Assembly: GCF_022317005.1 (NCBI RefSeq)
Contig: NZ_CP081006.1
Location: 2,480,001 to 2,544,000 of the forward strand
Length of the DNA stretch: 64,000 bases
Reading direction: 5' to 3'
Source: Mycobacterium sp. IDR2000157661
GTDB lineage: Bacteria; Actinomycetota; Actinomycetes; Mycobacteriales; Mycobacteriaceae
Part shown: in pieces, positions 15,807 to 23,991 of the stretch
Numbering within the stretch: position 1 is the stretch's first letter
Layout: every line of letters begins with the position of its first letter
Translations under genes and position numbers: made by a program
Notes under the pieces: generated by a model
Told to the model about the DNA's origin: nothing
The model's input: only the letters and a program-made list of their open reading frames with translations
The model's database searches: none

Positions 15807-15853
15807 TTTCTATCCGGAGCTGCGAATAGAAAAGTTAGGTTAGCCGAAACCTC
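15807..15853. promoter_or_regulatory. Probable metalloregulator operators of mntH
   Basis: Two neighbouring dyads occur. TTTCTAT and ATAGAAA (7-bp arms, 12 apart) are at 15807-15832. AGGTT and AACCT form the ends of AGGTTAGCCGAAACCT at 15837-15852, preceded by TT. The second resembles DtxR-family operators such as the IdeR box TTAGGTTAGGCTAACCTAA, matching about 13 of 19 positions. Both are 9-55 bases from the mntH start, where a Mn-bound repressor (MntR) would block transcription. Confidence 0.5.
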
Positions 15854-15872
15854 TTCGGTCAAACTCCAGGGG

Positions 15873-16121
15873 TCAGCCGAAGCCGAGACCACCGAGGCTG
15901 ATGACCAGGCCGCCACCCCAGAACGGGTATCCGCCGTAGTAGTTGTTGTTCACCGGCGGTGACGTGACGATCTGTGAACTGCCGTTGGTCTGACACTGGG
16001 TCGTGGTCGGGCCGACGGCGGTGCACTGTGGGGTGGCATTGGCGGCAGGGGCGAGCGCAAGGATCACGCCCAGGCCGATCGCCGCGGGAAGCGGCACGAT
16101 AAAGCGGACGAAGTTCCGCAT
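15873..16121 (-). CDS. Small secreted protein with one disulfide, tandem paralogue A
   Basis: The 82-residue precursor has a clear signal peptide (MRNFVRFIVPLPAAIGLGVI then LALAPAANA, cleavage about residue 29). The mature part has two cysteines in PQCTAVGPTTTQC, followed by GSSQIVTSPP and a Tyr/Gly-rich tail YYGGYPFWGGG. It shares the PQC-x-TxC-x-SP layout with the next gene upstream, suggesting a duplicated pair. Proteins of this kind are common and unassigned in mycobacterial secretomes. It lies 31 bases after its paralogue and ends 74 bases before the mntH start. Confidence 0.7.
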   Translation of the reverse strand: MRNFVRFIVPLPAAIGLGVILALAPAANATPQCTAVGPTTTQCQTNGSSQIVTSPPVNNNYYGGYPFWGGGLVISLGGLGFG

Positions 16122-16151
16122 GGTTGGCCTCCTAGGGCCAGAGACTGCCCG

Positions 16152-16436
16152 TTACGGGAAGTAGAAGCCGTCGCCTTCCCACATGCTGCCCCACGGGCCC
16201 ACGTACTCCTGCTGGGCGGGCGTCGCGTCGATCGAGACGTTGCCGGGGGTGGCGCACTCGGTGGTGGACCCACCGAGTGCCGCCGCGCCGCCGGTGTCGA
16301 CGCACTGCGGCAAGGTCGGATTCGGGGCGGGACCCGGAGCCACCGGTTCGGCGCCGGCCACCGGTGCCGCGGCGAGCGCCGCTGCGATGGCTCCTGCGGC
16401 GATCACCGGTGCGAGGTAACGAAGTGTGGTCCGCAT
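16152..16436 (-). CDS. Small secreted protein with one disulfide, tandem paralogue B
   Basis: From the ATG at 16436, with AGGAC seven bases upstream, the precursor has 94 residues. The signal peptide runs MRTTLRYLAPVIAAGAIAAA to about AGA-EP. The mature part has LPQCVDTG, then STTECATPGNVSIDATP and an aromatic tail WGSMWEGDGFYFP. The two cysteines and the following P-G-N-x-x-I block match the neighbour at 15873, so the two genes arose by duplication and then diverged. Function is unknown. A GTG six bases further upstream is an alternative start. Confidence 0.7.
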   Translation of the reverse strand: MRTTLRYLAPVIAAGAIAAALAAAPVAGAEPVAPGPAPNPTLPQCVDTGGAAALGGSTTECATPGNVSIDATPAQQEYVGPWGSMWEGDGFYFP

Positions 16437-16473
16437 AGGCACGTCCTAGTGATTGGGTGGATGTCGCCGTGTC

Positions 16474-17550
16474 TCATCCCACAGCGTACAACCCTTTTCC
16501 GGTGATCAGGGGCAAGTCGAGCGTCGTCCGGATCCCCGGCGGGGCCGCCACCACCGCGGGGATCGCGTTGACGACGCGGGCGGCCGTGGCGACGAGTCCC
16601 GCGTGGTTGTGATCGCCGTTCGGGCTGCTCAGGCAGAGGTCGAGGGCGTAGGACGGTTCACCGGTGATCTCGATGCGGTAGGAGCCGCCCTCCTGAGCCG
16701 GTTGCGGCCAATCGGGATGCAGATCGTCGCGCAGTCGCGTGACGTGTTCGAGGACGACGGCCACCCTGCGGTCCTTGCGGCCCTGGACCTCGAAACGCAG
16801 CGCGGCCGCAGTGCCCTTGGCGATGTGGCCGGAGGCGATGTCGAAATCCTCGGGCGCCGGTTCGCGCACATGGGTTTCGGTCACCTCGTCGAGTTCGATG
16901 CCGATGCCCGCGGCGAGTTGGCGCACCACCGAGCCCCAGGCCAGGCTGAGCACGCCCGGCTGCAGCAGCATGGGGATCTCGTCGAGCGGCTTGCCGAAGC
17001 CCATCACGTCGAACATGACCGTCGCGCTGTCGTAGGTGTCGTAGTTGATGATCTCCATGCACCGGATCTGCTCGATGCTCTGACAGGTGCCCGCCAGCGC
17101 CAGCGGCAGCAGGTCGTTGGCGAAGCCGGGATCGATGCCGTTGACGAATACGGTCGAAGACCCCTGTTGGGTGGCTTCCTCGATCGGTTTGACCATTTCC
17201 TCGGGTAGCACCTGCCACGGGTACTGCAGGAACACGGCGCTGCTGCCCACGACGTTGACACCGGCAGCCAGGATGCGGCGGTAGTCCTCGAGGGCGTCGG
17301 GCAGCCGATTGTCGGCCATCGCGGTGTAGACGGCGCACTGCGGCCCGGTGGTCAGCACTTCGTCGAGGTCGGTGGTCGCAACCACGCCAGTCGAGACATC
17401 GAGCCCGGCGAGTTCACCGGCGTCCCTACCGGCCTTCGCATCCGAGGACACCCACACGGCGGTCAGCTCGTACTGCGGGTCGTTGATGAGCTGTGTCAAC
17501 GCGTGCCTTCCGACGTTGCCGGTGCCGATGGCCGCGACTTTGATCGCCAT
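16474..17550 (-). CDS. Dihydrodipicolinate-reductase-like NAD(P)-dependent oxidoreductase
   Basis: The 358-residue protein begins MAIKVAAIGTGNVGRHALTQ, a Rossmann motif, and shows FVNGIDPGFANDLLPLAL and YDSATVMFDVMGFGKP in the middle. This fits the DapB-like amine dehydrogenase group that includes 2,4-diaminopentanoate dehydrogenase, rather than true lysine-pathway DapB, which is about 250 residues. I believe Rv0926c (358 residues) is the counterpart. The gene follows the SDR gene by ten bases and shares its promoter, which carries a KstR-like box, so a role in sterol-related or lipid catabolism is possible. Confidence 0.8.
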   Translation of the reverse strand: MAIKVAAIGTGNVGRHALTQLINDPQYELTAVWVSSDAKAGRDAGELAGLDVSTGVVATTDLDEVLTTGPQCAVYTAMADNRLPDALEDYRRILAAGVNVVGSSAVFLQYPWQVLPEEMVKPIEEATQQGSSTVFVNGIDPGFANDLLPLALAGTCQSIEQIRCMEIINYDTYDSATVMFDVMGFGKPLDEIPMLLQPGVLSLAWGSVVRQLAAGIGIELDEVTETHVREPAPEDFDIASGHIAKGTAAALRFEVQGRKDRRVAVVLEHVTRLRDDLHPDWPQPAQEGGSYRIEITGEPSYALDLCLSSPNGDHNHAGLVATAARVVNAIPAVVAAPPGIRTTLDLPLITGKGLYAVG

Positions 17551-17560
17551 TACAGTCCTT

Positions 17561-18352
17561 TCACAGATCCGGGATGGGCATGTCGAGGTTCGGCATCGTC
17601 AGGCCGCCGTCGACCTCGAGGGTCTTGCCGGTCAGGTAGCTGCCCGCGGGGGACGCGAGATACACCGCCGCTGCGGCGATGTCGTCGGGTTCGCCCAGTC
17701 TTCGCATCGGGGTGGCCTTCTCCATGGGCTCGCGCAGTTCGTCGTTGGACGCGACGATGTCGAGGGCCGACGTGAGAATCGACCCCGGCGCGATCGCGTT
17801 GACGCGGATGCGCGGGCACAGGTCCAGCGCGGCCAGTCGGGTGTAGTGGGAAAGCGCCGCTTTGGCGGTGCCGTAGGCCGCGAAGCCGCGCCCGGCCAGC
17901 CGGCCCATCGTCGATGTGATGTTGATGATGCTGCCGCCACCGGAGTGCTCGAGCATCAACGGGACGGCGGCCGTCGTCAGCGCGTGCGCGGTGGCGACGT
18001 TGAACGTGAACGCGTCGCGCAGGTCCTTGGTGGACGTGCTCAGTAGTGCATTCGGCATGGTTCCACCGACGTTGTTCACGACGATGTCTAGTTTGCCGAA
18101 CGCCTCGACCGCGGCGGCGGCCAACGTGGCGGTGTCGTCGGGGCGGGCGAGGTCGGCGACGACGATGTGCGCCGTGCGTCCGGTGGCGCCGACCCGCTCG
18201 GCGACCTCCTCGAGTTGGGCCTTGGTCCGCGACGCGATCACAACGTCTGCACCGGCTTCCGCGAATGCCACCGCCATCGCGGCACCGAGTCCGCGGCCCG
18301 CACCGGTGACCACTGCGACGTGGTCGTCCAGTCGGAATCTGTCAAGAATCAC
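17561..18352 (-). CDS. Short-chain dehydrogenase/reductase
   Basis: From a GTG with AAGGAAAC six bases upstream, the 263-residue protein has the full classical SDR set: TGAGRGLG at about residue 16, NNVGG, serine in NITSTMG, YGTAK (Tyr and Lys correctly spaced) and the C-terminal [20 protein letters not shown]. Classical SDRs interconvert alcohols and ketones with NAD(P). I believe Rv0927c (263 residues) is the counterpart. It leads a two-gene operon with the DapB-like gene, and a perfect TNNAACNNGTTNNA box lies 64 bases before the start. Confidence 0.92.
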   Translation of the reverse strand: MILDRFRLDDHVAVVTGAGRGLGAAMAVAFAEAGADVVIASRTKAQLEEVAERVGATGRTAHIVVADLARPDDTATLAAAAVEAFGKLDIVVNNVGGTMPNALLSTSTKDLRDAFTFNVATAHALTTAAVPLMLEHSGGGSIINITSTMGRLAGRGFAAYGTAKAALSHYTRLAALDLCPRIRVNAIAPGSILTSALDIVASNDELREPMEKATPMRRLGEPDDIAAAAVYLASPAGSYLTGKTLEVDGGLTMPNLDMPIPDL

Positions 18353-18415
18353 GATCGTTTCCTTCCATGCCGGGCGACACGCTAACAGCACAGCATCGCG
18401 TTGGGACGCGGTTTC

Positions 18416-18429
18416 TGGAACACGTTCTA
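18416..18429. promoter_or_regulatory. KstR-type operator before the SDR operon
   Basis: TGGAACACGTTCTA fits the KstR motif TNNAACNNGTTNNA at every defined position. KstR is the TetR-family repressor of sterol catabolism in mycobacteria. The box lies 64 bases upstream of the leftward SDR gene and 98 bases beyond the end of ku, so the SDR operon is the only likely target. Confidence 0.7.
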
Positions 18430-18526
18430 ATTGGACGCGAAAGGTACGCCAGGGCTGTGCTCCGGCCCGTTGGAACGACCCTGGTGTAGCTCTGGCGAGG
18501 ATTGCGAGAGACGGAGCTGGTGGCCG

Positions 18527-19489
18527 CTACTTCTTGGCGGCGGCCTTCTTCGCCGTCTTCTGGGCCGGCGTCTTCTTCGCCGCCGACTTCGAGGCGGCCT
18601 TCTTCACCGGCGTCTTCTTGGCCGCACTCTTCTTCGCGGGAGCCTTCTTGGCGGGCTTGTCGTCAGAGCCATCGGAGCCATCGGAACCGCCCCGGCCCTC
18701 ACGTCGGGCCTTGACGCTGGCCTCCAGCTTGGCCAACAGGTCCGAGACGTCCTCGGTCTCGTCGAGCTCCTGCGGTTGCTCCTCGGTGGTGAACGCCTCG
18801 CCGCCTTCGAGTTTCGCCTGGATCAACTCCTGCAGTTGCTGCTGATAGTCGTCGTGGTAACGGTCGGGGTTGAAGTCGTCGGTCATCGAGTCGACGACCT
18901 GGCCGGCCATCTTCAGCTCGGCCGGCTTGATGTCGACTTCCTTGTCCAGCACCGGGAAATCGGGATCGCGGATCTCGTCGGGCCATAACAAGGTCTGGAT
19001 GATCATCACATCGCGCTTGCTGAAGTCCTGCACCCGCAGCGCCGCGAGCCGGGTCTTGTTGCGCAGTGCGAAGTGCACGATCGCGACGCGGTCGGTCTCC
19101 TTGAGGGTTTTGGTCAGCAGCACATACGACTTCGACGACTTGCCCTCGGGCTCGAGGAAGTAGCTCTTGTCGTACATCATCGGGTCGATGTCGCCGGCCG
19201 GCACGAACTCCAGCACCTCGATCTCGCGGCTGCGCTCCTCGGGCAGTGTCGCGATGTCCTCGTCGGTGATGATGACCGTCTGGCCGTCGTCGGACTCGTA
19301 GGCCCTGGCGATGTCGCGGTACTCGACGACCTCCCCGTCGAGTTCGCAGACGCGTTTGTACCGGATGCGCCCGAAGTCCTTGGCGTGCACCTGATGGAAC
19401 TTGACGTCGTGGTCCTGCGTCGCGCTGTACACCTTGACCGGCACGTTCACCAGGCCGAAGGCGATCGAGCCTTTCCATATGGAACGCAT
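18527..19489 (-). CDS. ku: Ku DNA end-binding protein of bacterial non-homologous end joining
   Basis: The 320-residue protein starts MRSIWKGSIAFGLVNVPVKV and has the Ku core through residue 255, including YFLEPEGKSSKSYVLLTKTL. Bacterial Ku forms a homodimeric ring on DNA ends and recruits LigD. The last 60 residues are built from AKK-type lysine/alanine repeats (KPAKKAPAKKSAAKKTPVKK onward), an extended tail also known from M. smegmatis Ku and linked to DNA binding. The ATG overlaps the stop of the PfkB kinase gene by one base (TGATG), so ku is translated at the end of a sugar-polyol operon. ligD is 9 kb away on the other side of that cluster. Confidence 0.96.
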   Translation of the reverse strand: MRSIWKGSIAFGLVNVPVKVYSATQDHDVKFHQVHAKDFGRIRYKRVCELDGEVVEYRDIARAYESDDGQTVIITDEDIATLPEERSREIEVLEFVPAGDIDPMMYDKSYFLEPEGKSSKSYVLLTKTLKETDRVAIVHFALRNKTRLAALRVQDFSKRDVMIIQTLLWPDEIRDPDFPVLDKEVDIKPAELKMAGQVVDSMTDDFNPDRYHDDYQQQLQELIQAKLEGGEAFTTEEQPQELDETEDVSDLLAKLEASVKARREGRGGSDGSDGSDDKPAKKAPAKKSAAKKTPVKKAASKSAAKKTPAQKTAKKAAAKK

Positions 19490-20442
19490 CAACCCAGTAT
19501 GGCTGATCGCAGCGCCGCATCGCGGCTGGCGCGATCCGGCAGGTCGGCGCCGGCCCGGGCGACGGTCAGCGCCGACGACATCGCCGCGGTGCCCAACACG
19601 CCGGTGAGCATTTCGGTGCCGATGGACTCGAGAGCGGGGCGGCGCTCGGCGCCCAACAGATCCAGCGACCACAGCGCGTCGATCAGCCCGGCCATGAACG
19701 CATCGCCTGCTCCCACGGTGTCGACGACCTCGACCTGGAACGCCGGCACACGCACCGCGCCGGCCGCGCACAGTGCGAAGGCGCCGCGCTGACCCAGCGT
19801 CACCGCGACGATCGACGGGCCCAGCGCCAGCCACGCCTGCGCGACCTCTTCGGGGGAGCGGTCGGGGTCGATCCACCGCAAGTCCTCGTCGCTGGCCTTG
19901 ACCACGTCACACCGCTCGATGAGCCGGTCGATGCGACCGCGCGCGGTGTCGTCGTCGACGATCAGCGCCTGCCGCACGTTCGGGTCGAAGGTCACCGTTG
20001 CCGACGGATGATAGGTGTCGAGCAGGGCGGCCGTGGCCAGGCAGCCTGGTTCCAGCACGGTCGCGATCGAGCCGGTGTGCACGACCAGCGGCGGCGTCAC
20101 CTCCGGTGTGCCCGTCAACTGCCACTCGACGTCGAACTCGTAACTGGCCGAGCCATTCTCGTCGAGTGTCGCCAGCGCGGTCGAGGTACGCGCAGCATCC
20201 GTGCTGTCCTTGACCAGTCGGGCACCGGCCTGTTCGACGTGGTTCGCGATGCGGCGCCCGCGGGCGTCGCTGCCGATGTGGGTGAGGAAGTCGACGCCGC
20301 GGCCCAGCCGGGCCAGGCCGACGGCGACGTTGAGGGGGCTGCCCCCGACGTGCTCGCCCATGACGCGGCCGTCGCGCTCGACGATGTCGATCAGCGCCTC
20401 GCCGATGACCAGCGCGCGCGACGACCCGCCCGCCGCGGTCAC
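19489..20442 (-). CDS. PfkB-family carbohydrate kinase (fructokinase-like)
   Basis: The 317-residue protein has the PfkB N-terminal GGSPLNVAVGLARLG motif at about residue 33 and the C-terminal catalytic motif VDTVGAGDAFMAGL, with the conserved aspartate base. PfkB kinases phosphorylate sugars such as fructose, ribose or tagatose with ATP. It overlaps the mannitol dehydrogenase gene by four bases (ATGA), and that enzyme yields fructose or a related ketose, so fructose 6-phosphate is the likely product and would feed into glycolysis. It is translationally linked to ku downstream. Confidence 0.92.
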   Translation of the reverse strand: MTAAGGSSRALVIGEALIDIVERDGRVMGEHVGGSPLNVAVGLARLGRGVDFLTHIGSDARGRRIANHVEQAGARLVKDSTDAARTSTALATLDENGSASYEFDVEWQLTGTPEVTPPLVVHTGSIATVLEPGCLATAALLDTYHPSATVTFDPNVRQALIVDDDTARGRIDRLIERCDVVKASDEDLRWIDPDRSPEEVAQAWLALGPSIVAVTLGQRGAFALCAAGAVRVPAFQVEVVDTVGAGDAFMAGLIDALWSLDLLGAERRPALESIGTEMLTGVLGTAAMSSALTVARAGADLPDRASRDAALRSAILG

Positions 20443-21857
20443 GGCACCTCCTTGCCCAGCAGCGATTCCAGCGTCGCCCGGGCACCGTCGCGATGCAGCG
20501 ACTCCAGCGCCGACACGTAGGCCTCGACGAACCGTTCGTGCTCGGCCAGGTCACCGAAAACGTCGGTGTTGTCGATGAATGCGGTCGGGTTCTCGCGCTG
20601 GCTCTTGGCCAGCGGTACCAGGGTGTCGGCGCGGTGATCCTGCACGTCGATCGGCTCGCCCTGTTCGTCGACGCCCTCGGCGTACCGCGCCCAGCTGGCG
20701 ACGGTGGCAGCCGACAACCGGACCGGCGCGCCCGTGCGCAGGTTCTCCCGCACCACGGGCAGCAGCCATTGGGGGATCCGGTCCGACGAGCCGAAGCACA
20801 ACCGGGCGATGGTGTCTTTGACCCCCGGGTTGGCGAAGCGTTCGATCAGCGTGCGCTTGTAGTCGGGCAGATCGATGCCGGGGACCGGCTTGAGCGTCGG
20901 GGTCGCCTCGTCGTCCATGTATGCCCGCAGGAACTCGGCGAACAGGGGGTCTCCCGCGGCCTCGTGCACCAACCGGTAGCCCGCGAGATAGGCGAAGTAG
21001 CAAAGGCTCTGATGGCCGGCGTTGAGCAGCCGCAACTTCATCAGCTCGTACGGCGTGACGTCGTCGACCAGCAGCACGTCCGCCTTCTCCAGCGGCGGGC
21101 GGCCCTCTGGGAAGTCGTCCTCGAGCACCCAGGACGTGAACGGCTCGGCGACGACCGGCCAGGCATCGTCGACGCCGAAATCTCGGGAAACCACGTCGAT
21201 CACGTCGGGGGTGGTCACCGGGGTGATGCGGTCCACCATTGAGTTGGGGAAGCGGGTGTGTCCGCTGATCCATTCGCCGAGGCCCGGATGGGCGCGTTCG
21301 GCGTAGGTGGTGAACGCCTCCCGCGCGACGTCACCGTTGCCCTCGATGTTGTCGCACGACACGATGGTGGGCGAGGCGATGCCGCGCTCGCGCCGCCGGG
21401 CCAGCGCGTCGACCACCAGACTGAACACGTTCACACCGTCGAGACCGTCGATGTGGTAGCCGCCCTCGGTGATGGTCAGCGAGACGATTCTGGTGCTCGG
21501 TGCGGCCAGCAGTTCGACCACGGCTTCGGAATCGTCGGGTGCGTAGCGGTATTCGACGATCGAGCCGATGATCCGCGCCTCGCGGGTGCCGTCCGGCTTC
21601 TCCAGCAACAGCGTGTAGAGCCCGTCCTGATCGGCCATCACCTCGGCCATCCTGCGGTCGGCGGGCATGACGCCGACGCCGCAGATGCCCCACTCCTTGG
21701 CCAGGCCCAGCTCCAGCAACCGGTCGACGTACCTCGCCTGGTGCGCTCGGTGGAAGCCGCCGACCCCGAAATGCACTATGCCGACCGATATTTCGCTGCG
21801 GTCATAGGTGGGCTTGTCCAGCGAGAACCGCGCCAGCGTGGAGTTGTCGAGCTTCAT
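20439..21857 (-). CDS. Mannitol/polyol 2-dehydrogenase (long-chain polyol dehydrogenase)
   Basis: The 472-residue protein begins near IVHFGVGGFHRAHQARYVDR, the nucleotide-binding signature of the long-chain mannitol dehydrogenase family, and contains the active-site run PYELMKLRLLNAGHQSLCYF (Lys, Asn and His) at about residue 272. These enzymes oxidise mannitol, arabinitol or sorbitol to ketoses with NAD. It overlaps both neighbours by four bases (ATGA), forming a coupled run: zinc alcohol dehydrogenase, mannitol dehydrogenase, PfkB kinase, ku. The exact polyol is not fixed by sequence. Confidence 0.94.
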   Translation of the reverse strand: MKLDNSTLARFSLDKPTYDRSEISVGIVHFGVGGFHRAHQARYVDRLLELGLAKEWGICGVGVMPADRRMAEVMADQDGLYTLLLEKPDGTREARIIGSIVEYRYAPDDSEAVVELLAAPSTRIVSLTITEGGYHIDGLDGVNVFSLVVDALARRRERGIASPTIVSCDNIEGNGDVAREAFTTYAERAHPGLGEWISGHTRFPNSMVDRITPVTTPDVIDVVSRDFGVDDAWPVVAEPFTSWVLEDDFPEGRPPLEKADVLLVDDVTPYELMKLRLLNAGHQSLCYFAYLAGYRLVHEAAGDPLFAEFLRAYMDDEATPTLKPVPGIDLPDYKRTLIERFANPGVKDTIARLCFGSSDRIPQWLLPVVRENLRTGAPVRLSAATVASWARYAEGVDEQGEPIDVQDHRADTLVPLAKSQRENPTAFIDNTDVFGDLAEHERFVEAYVSALESLHRDGARATLESLLGKEVP

Positions 21858-22855
21858 GACACCGTCACCACCGACTTCACGCTACCCGGCGTGCGGTCGG
21901 AGTCCAGGGCGTCAGCGGCCCGCTCCAACGGGAACCTCTCCGTCACCATCGCGTCGAGATCGACGCGGCCCGACTCGACCAACGCGATCGCCGTCGGCCA
22001 GGTGTCGGCGTAGCGGAAGACCCCCGTCAGGATCAGTTCGCGATTCTGGATCACCTGCGTCGGCAACTCCATCGACTCGGCGCCGGAGCCGACCAGCACC
22101 ACGGTGCCCGCGGGCCGCACGGCGCGGATACCGTCGGCCACCGCGGCCGGCGCGCCCGAGGCGTCGATGAACGCGTCGACGTTCAGGTCGTCAAACGCTT
22201 CGACGGTCGGATTTAGCACCGTCGTCGCGCCGAACCTGCCGACCTGCTCGCGGCGCGCTGCATCGGGATCGCTGACGACGACCTCGGCGGCTCCGTAGGC
22301 CCGGGCGACCTGCGCGACGACGATGCCGATCGGTCCGGCGCCGGCGATCAACACGCGCGCGCCCTCCTCTACACCGGCCTTGCGCACCGCCGCGATGCCG
22401 ACCGACAACGGCTCGCAGAGCGCGGCCGCCTCATCGGACATCGACTCGGGAACCGGGTGGGCGAACTCGGCGCCGATGGTCACGTAGTCGCACAGCGCGC
22501 CGTCGACCGGCGGCGTCGCAAAGAACTGCATGTGCGGGCACAGGTTGTAACGCCCGCGGCGCGTCTCTTCGGTCGCGGGATCCGGGCGCTGCGGTTCGAT
22601 GGACACGCGCTGGCCGATGCGGCCGGGATCGACGCCGCCGCCGACGTCGACGATGGTCCCGGCCGCCTCGTGACCGAGGATCAGCGGCGCCTCGACGACG
22701 AAACCGCCGACCCGGCCGTGCCGGTAGTAGTGCGTGTCCGACCCGCAGACGCCCACCGACGACACCCGGATCAGCACGTCGCCGCTCTGCGGCCGCGGAA
22801 CAGGCCTGTCTTGCATTTCGATCAGTCCCGGCTCGACGAGGACGGCGGCCCGCAT
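21854..22855 (-). CDS. Zinc-dependent medium-chain polyol dehydrogenase (sorbitol/xylitol type)
   Basis: From ATG 22855 the protein has 333 residues and begins MRAAVLVEPGLIEMQDRPVP. It shows the catalytic zinc site VGVCGSDTHYYRHGRVG and GHEAAGTIVDVGGGV, and the nucleotide motif GAGPIGIVVAQVARAYGA. Its best resemblance is to sorbitol and xylitol dehydrogenases. The usual four-cysteine structural zinc cluster is reduced; only one cysteine remains in the RYNLCPHM stretch. Upstream starts would add 14-40 residues, but the chosen start aligns with the family. It shares its 5' region, with a 14-bp palindrome, with the divergent SorC regulator. Confidence 0.9.
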   Translation of the reverse strand: MRAAVLVEPGLIEMQDRPVPRPQSGDVLIRVSSVGVCGSDTHYYRHGRVGGFVVEAPLILGHEAAGTIVDVGGGVDPGRIGQRVSIEPQRPDPATEETRRGRYNLCPHMQFFATPPVDGALCDYVTIGAEFAHPVPESMSDEAAALCEPLSVGIAAVRKAGVEEGARVLIAGAGPIGIVVAQVARAYGAAEVVVSDPDAARREQVGRFGATTVLNPTVEAFDDLNVDAFIDASGAPAAVADGIRAVRPAGTVVLVGSGAESMELPTQVIQNRELILTGVFRYADTWPTAIALVESGRVDLDAMVTERFPLERAADALDSDRTPGSVKSVVTVS

Positions 22856-22927
22856 CCGTGCATCCCGTCTGAGTGTTGTGTGCGTCACACTCACCATGCT
22901 AACGTGATGAACATCTACTCGCACCCC

Positions 22928-22941
22928 TGAGCATATGCTCA
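22928..22941. promoter_or_regulatory. Perfect palindrome, probable SorC-regulator operator
   Basis: TGAGCATATGCTCA is a perfect 14-bp palindrome located between the divergent polyol dehydrogenase and SorC regulator genes, 25 bases before the regulator start. SorC/DeoR-type regulators use palindromic operators with a CATATG-like centre, so this is the natural candidate for autoregulation and control of both arms of the polyol cluster. Confidence 0.6.
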
Positions 22942-22965
22942 CCGACCAGGAGGCAGGGGCAGCCG

Positions 22966-23970
22966 GTGACGGCATCGACGCACAACGGCGAAGTCCTGCG
23001 GGGCTCCACGCCTGAGGACGTTCGGCTCGCCTTGCGCGCGGCGTCGATGTACTACCTCGACGGGCTGACCCAGGCGCAGATCGCCGCCAGCCTCGGCGTC
23101 TCGCGGCCCACGGCCGGCCGACTCATCGCCCGGGCCAAGGCCAAGGGACTGGTGCGCATCGAAGTCGCCGTACCCGCCGGCATGCGTGATGATCTGCATG
23201 CCGAGGAGGAACGGGAGCTGGAGCGGCGCTTCGGGCTCACCGAGGCGGTGGTCGCCGGCCACGGCGTCGACGTCGGCGCGCCCGGGCGGCCGGAGGCCTT
23301 CGCCAGCATCGGCCGCGCTGCGGCCGCGGTGATGATGCGCAGGCTGGCGCCCGACGACGTCCTCGGCTTCACCTGGGGGCCCGAGCAGGTCGCGGTGGCC
23401 AATGCGTTGACACCCGGTGTGGCGAGCTGCCGTGCCGTCGTGCAACTCGACGGCGCCATGTCGACCGCCGCCTATCAGACCGGCACCGAATTCATTCTCA
23501 GCCGGTGTGCGGACACGCTGCGCGCCAACATATTACGGTTGCCCGCACCCCTGTATGCGGATCCATCGACGGTCGCGTCGATGCGCAGTGACTCCGTGAT
23601 CTCCCGGACGCTGGAGGCGGGCAGGCGCGCTGACCTGATGCTCTTCGGGGTAGGCACGGTGTCGACCTCCACCACTCTGTTCGAAGGCAGCTACCTGGAC
23701 ACCCGGATGCTCGACGAGTTGGTGTCGCTGGGCGCGGTCGGCGAGATCGGTGGCCGGTTCTTCGATGCGCACGGGGCGCCGGTCGACACCGAGTTGCAGC
23801 ATCGTGCGGTGTCGGTGCCGCTGGAGGACATCCGGAACTGCCGAAAGACGCTGCTGATCGCCGGCGGCGCCGCCAAACATCAAGCCGCGCTCGGCGCGTT
23901 GCGCGGCGGGTTGGCCCGGATGCTGGTGTGTGACATCGATTCCGCCCAGTGGCTGCTGGCCCGGACGTGA
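22966..23970 (+). CDS. SorC-family sugar-binding transcriptional regulator
   Basis: The 334-residue protein has an N-terminal helix-turn-helix (LDGLTQAQIAASLGVSRPTA, about residues 31-50) followed by a SorC-type sugar-phosphate-binding domain (about 85-330) with DDVLGFTWG and FGVGTVSTSTTLFEGSYLD. SorC regulators sense phosphorylated sugars and usually repress sugar or polyol catabolic genes until inducer is present. AGGAGG and GGGG lie upstream of the GTG start. It stands between the polyol dehydrogenase arm and the ABC transporter arm and presumably controls both. Confidence 0.92.
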   Translation: MTASTHNGEVLRGSTPEDVRLALRAASMYYLDGLTQAQIAASLGVSRPTAGRLIARAKAKGLVRIEVAVPAGMRDDLHAEEERELERRFGLTEAVVAGHGVDVGAPGRPEAFASIGRAAAAVMMRRLAPDDVLGFTWGPEQVAVANALTPGVASCRAVVQLDGAMSTAAYQTGTEFILSRCADTLRANILRLPAPLYADPSTVASMRSDSVISRTLEAGRRADLMLFGVGTVSTSTTLFEGSYLDTRMLDELVSLGAVGEIGGRFFDAHGAPVDTELQHRAVSVPLEDIRNCRKTLLIAGGAAKHQAALGALRGGLARMLVCDIDSAQWLLART

Positions 23971-23991
23971 TCCAGTGAAAGTGAGGTCGAA

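Noticed and set aside
15835..15853. Reading the mntH dyad as a true IdeR box
   Set aside because: It agrees with the 19-bp iron box at only about 13 positions; a general metalloregulator operator is as far as the sequence supports.
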